Assembly (NCBI GenBank): GCA_040007395.1
Contig: JBDTVG010000037.1
Span: 1 to 25,184 of the forward strand
Length of the DNA: 25,184 bases
Source of the DNA: DATGFK01 sp040007395
GTDB lineage: Bacteria; Chloroflexota; Anaerolineae; Aggregatilineales; UBA2796
Direction: 5' to 3'
Shown: piece by piece, positions 23,248-25,184 of the stretch
Layout: every line of letters starts with the position of its first letter
How positions within the stretch are numbered: the first letter of the stretch is position 1
Notes under the pieces: generated by a model
Databases searched by the model: none
What the model saw: only the letters and a program-made list of their open reading frames with translations
Told to the model about the DNA's origin: nothing
Position numbers and translations under genes: made by a program

Positions 23248-23853
23248 ATGTATACGATTAAAGAATTCTCACTAAAAGTACACATTGCGACGAAAACGCT
23301 GCAAAAATGGGATCGGCAAGGCAAGTTAGTTGCCAAACGGACCTTGAGTAATCGCCGTTACTACACTGACGATGATGTTGTCAAGGTGTTGGGGGTAGAA
23401 AATCCGCCAGACCAGCGCCGCACCATCGTTTATTGTCGGGTGTCAACTGCTGGACAAAAACGCGATCTGCAAAAGCAAAAGTTCGCTCTTGAGCAATTTT
23501 GTATAGCATCGGGGCGAAAAGTAGACGAGTGGATAAACGATATTGGCAGTGGTTTGAATTTCAAACGCAAGCATTTTGTGGCGTTAATGAGCCAAGTCGA
23601 GCAAAAAGAAATTAAAGAGATCGTTATCGCTCACCAAGATCGCTTAGTGCGATTCGGGTATGAGTGGTTTGAATTATTTTGTACACAACATGGGACGGTG
23701 ATTACGGTGATGAACGCCGAAAGTCTGAGTCCTGAACAGGAAATGATACAAGATTTATTAGCCATCATCCGTAGCTTTTCAGCCCGACTATCTGGCTTGA
23801 GTAAGTACAAGAAAACGTTGAAGAACATTGTTACCAATAATTCACACGATTAA
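23248..23853 (+). CDS. tnpA: IS607-type serine recombinase (TnpA-like transposase)
   Basis: 201 residues, normal length for IS607 TnpA. An N-terminal MerR-like winged helix comes first (residues 1-50: YTIKEFSLKVHIATKTLQKW ... NRRYYTDDDV), then the small serine-recombinase catalytic domain: IVYCRVST with nucleophile Ser66 and Arg64, DIGSGLNFKR (about 98-107), HQDRLVRFG (about 129-137) and the family ending LLAIIRSFSARLSG. IS607 enzymes insert via a circular intermediate with little target specificity. All catalytic residues I can check are present. The start at 23248 is set by the protein family; the earlier in-frame TTG at 23212 is the -35 box itself. The usual partner, tnpB, is not found downstream. 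Confidence 0.9.
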   Translation: MYTIKEFSLKVHIATKTLQKWDRQGKLVAKRTLSNRRYYTDDDVVKVLGVENPPDQRRTIVYCRVSTAGQKRDLQKQKFALEQFCIASGRKVDEWINDIGSGLNFKRKHFVALMSQVEQKEIKEIVIAHQDRLVRFGYEWFELFCTQHGTVITVMNAESLSPEQEMIQDLLAIIRSFSARLSGLSKYKKTLKNIVTNNSHD

Positions 23854-24235
23854 AGCGGCTATGGTCAATCTAAATAGAACCAAATGGCAGACCTTAAGGG
23901 CGATGGCTCAGACGCGGAGGTCAGAGCATCTCTCGACATTTAACGATGAGAGACAGGGACAGGTTCGGAACGCTTTACTGGATGCAAGCGCCGAACTCCG
24001 TACAGGCCCGCCCTAGGAAACTGTTACACAAAAATGTCGATAGCAAAAAATCGGGCAACCCGCCGAGGACAAACCGTGAGCCATGTCTGCCAAAAGAGCG
24101 GAACGATTCGAACAATCCAACACAACTGCAATGAGTGGATCACTTTAGATCACTTTTCAGAAAACCGTAAAAGCGCAATTGATTATGAAACAAGCATATA
24201 GACAAATTGTCTACCACTGTATTAAGGGGAAAATC
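23854..24235. other. Intergenic region after the IS607 recombinase, no tnpB seen
   Basis: About 380 bp. Two overlapping frames of 62 codons (23828-24016 and 23946-24134) have no ribosome binding sites and no family resemblance. I see no TnpB RuvC motifs. A weak hairpin TCTCTC...GAGAGA spans about 23931-23954. Near the next gene a 9-bp direct repeat GATCACTTT occurs at 24138-24146 and 24148-24156, and a palindrome GACAAATTGTC at 24201-24211. The region may contain the right end of the element and the promoter of the secreted protein, but no boundary can be fixed. Confidence 0.4.
24201..24211. promoter_or_regulatory. Small palindrome in the leader of the Ig-repeat protein gene
   Basis: GACAA-a-TTGTC is a perfect inverted repeat with one central base, 24 bp before the start codon. 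It could be a regulator binding site; it is short enough to arise by chance. Confidence 0.25.
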
Positions 24236-25184
24236 ATGTTCAAGAAAATGCTGCTTACCTTCGTCGTCCTTACTGTCGTCCTTCTCACACTTTCACCTGT
24301 AGTTCAAGTAAGGGCCGCGCCCGTCGAACTGGTCACCGATGGTGGCTTTGAAGCTGGTCCGGCTTGGCCTGCTTGGGGCGGTAATTCAATAGCGGGCGGA
24401 AAACCATTATGCGATCCCGGAGCCGGTTATTGTGCTATCGTCCCGCCAACAGTTGGACCGCGTGGTGGCTCCAATGCGTGGGCATATTTTGGCGGGGCGG
24501 GGGGAGCCGCCGAAGATGCGTTCCTCAACCAGACAATTACCATTCCTGCTGGCGGCACTGCCAACTTATCGTTCTATCTGTGGTGGGGTGCAGGTGGCAA
24601 CGCAACGACAACTTTTACCGCGACGCTGGGCGGCACCCAAGTTTTCCAAGTCGCTGGTGCAGGCCGAGCGACTTATGCTGCTGGGTACGTGCAAGTCAAT
24701 GTTGATGTGAGCGCTTTTGCGGACGGTACCCCACGTATCTTGCAACTTGAGGAAATCAACGGGGCTGTCCCTCAAGAAGACATCAGCGTGGATGATGTGT
24801 CGCTGATTTATAACGGCTCTCCCATAATTACCAGTGCAGCGCCAGCGGGCGGCACGGTTGGTGTGCCTTATACACACACTTATACGGCGACAGGTGCCGC
24901 CCCGATCACCTACAGTGTCACGGCGGGCGCACTGCCAACTGGCCTGATGCTCAGCGCGGCTGGTGTGATCACGGGTACGCCTACCGCAGCAGGCCCCTTC
25001 GCAGGAACAGTAACGGCAACCAATGGTGACCTGCCGGACGCGACTCAGAACTTTAACATTGTCATTGCGGGTATCGCCCCAACAATTACCAGTGCGCCGC
25101 CAGCAGGTGGTACGGTTGGCGTGGTGTATACACATACCTACACGGCAACAGGCACCGCGCCGATCACTTACTCCGTTACAGCGG
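24236..25184 (+). CDS. Secreted protein with tandem Ig-like (He_PIG-type) repeats, partial at the window end
   Basis: Open frame of at least 316 codons, running off the window. Residues 1-31 form a signal peptide (MFKKMLLTFVVLTVVLLTLS, likely cut after VRA). Residues about 33-190 are a Gly-rich beta domain with GGFEAGPAWPAWGG at the start and DISVDDVSLIYNG at the end, resembling carbohydrate-binding jelly-roll modules placed at the N-terminus of exported proteins. From residue 196, putative Ig-like repeats begin: PIITSAAPAGGTVGVPYTHT ... YSVTAGALPTGLMLSAAGVI-TGTPTAAG, with a second copy starting at residue 282, a period of 86 codons. The start follows AAGGGG. Probably a surface adhesin or matrix protein; the C-terminus and repeat number are not visible. 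Confidence 0.82.
   Translation, partial: MFKKMLLTFVVLTVVLLTLSPVVQVRAAPVELVTDGGFEAGPAWPAWGGNSIAGGKPLCDPGAGYCAIVPPTVGPRGGSNAWAYFGGAGGAAEDAFLNQTITIPAGGTANLSFYLWWGAGGNATTTFTATLGGTQVFQVAGAGRATYAAGYVQVNVDVSAFADGTPRILQLEEINGAVPQEDISVDDVSLIYNGSPIITSAAPAGGTVGVPYTHTYTATGAAPITYSVTAGALPTGLMLSAAGVITGTPTAAGPFAGTVTATNGDLPDATQNFNIVIAGIAPTITSAPPAGGTVGVVYTHTYTATGTAPITYSVTA
24821..25184 (+). repeat. Tandem coding repeat of 258 bp
   Basis: The unit starting at 24821 (ATTACCAGTGC...) begins again at 25079 with closely similar DNA through the window end. Each unit codes for one Ig-like domain of 86 residues. Further copies probably follow outside the window. Confidence 0.75.

Noticed and set aside
23828..24134. 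Two short frames after the recombinase as tnpB or an antitoxin
   Set aside because: No RuvC, zinc-finger or antitoxin features and no ribosome binding sites.
24138..24156. Two GATCACTTT copies, 10 bp apart, as an operator
   Set aside because: Too short to separate from chance without comparison to relatives; noted only within the intergenic entry.
24566..25135. 189-codon minus-strand frame opposite the Ig-repeat gene
   Set aside because: It is periodic only because the opposite strand codes for repeats; Cys/Arg-rich with no known motif.

Overview
The window looks like a chromosomal stretch from a free-living bacterium, most likely Chloroflexota (Anaerolineae-like). This is an inference from gene style and not from any marker gene. 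The hints are several exported WD40/TolB-like beta-propellers, a PA14 plus SH3 surface protein, a secreted protein with tandem Ig-like repeats, a fragment of an NB-ARC/AfsR-type ATPase, and a membrane-arm Complex I cluster whose subunits carry unusual extra domains. No rRNA, tRNA or CRISPR array is visible.

Layout. 1-2.7 kb: a GntR/FCD regulator (+) converges on a propeller lipoprotein (-). 2.8-6.2 kb (all -): a DinB-family protein, a TMEM175-type channel and a B12-binding radical SAM enzyme, with a 103-bp MITE-like element between the first two. 6.2-8.2 kb (+): a secreted 3xPA14-2xSH3 protein behind three 22-bp direct repeats. 8.15-9.29 kb is a gene graveyard: a MarR-type regulator broken by a stop codon but still preceded by a clean array of three operators spaced 21 bp apart, an ATPase cut off just after its Walker A motif, and the C-terminal remnant of a propeller gene. 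9.3-14.4 kb: one anchored propeller gene (+), then a tandem (-) family of three intact membrane-anchored TolB-like propellers plus one internally deleted copy. 14.6-15.6 kb: an unrecognised small protein (-) diverging from a stand-alone Nfu N-terminal-domain protein (+).

15.55-22.8 kb (-) is a tight operon nuoJ-nuoK-nuoL-nuoM-nuoN encoding the proton-pumping membrane arm of NADH:quinone oxidoreductase, closed by a strong intrinsic terminator. No nuoA-I genes are present. Its NuoJ holds an in-frame insertion of about 220 residues, resembling the exported DUF4397 family, in the loop before the last transmembrane helix. Its NuoL has an Ala/Thr-rich insertion and an 11-histidine insertion. The NuoJ insertion is the most unusual thing in the window.

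23.2-25.2 kb (+): a solitary IS607-type serine recombinase that seems to be transcribed without a leader and has no TnpB partner, then the 5' part of a secreted Ig-repeat protein that runs off the window end. The window as a whole mixes housekeeping respiration genes with fast-evolving exported repeat proteins and marks of past mobile-element and recombination activity.
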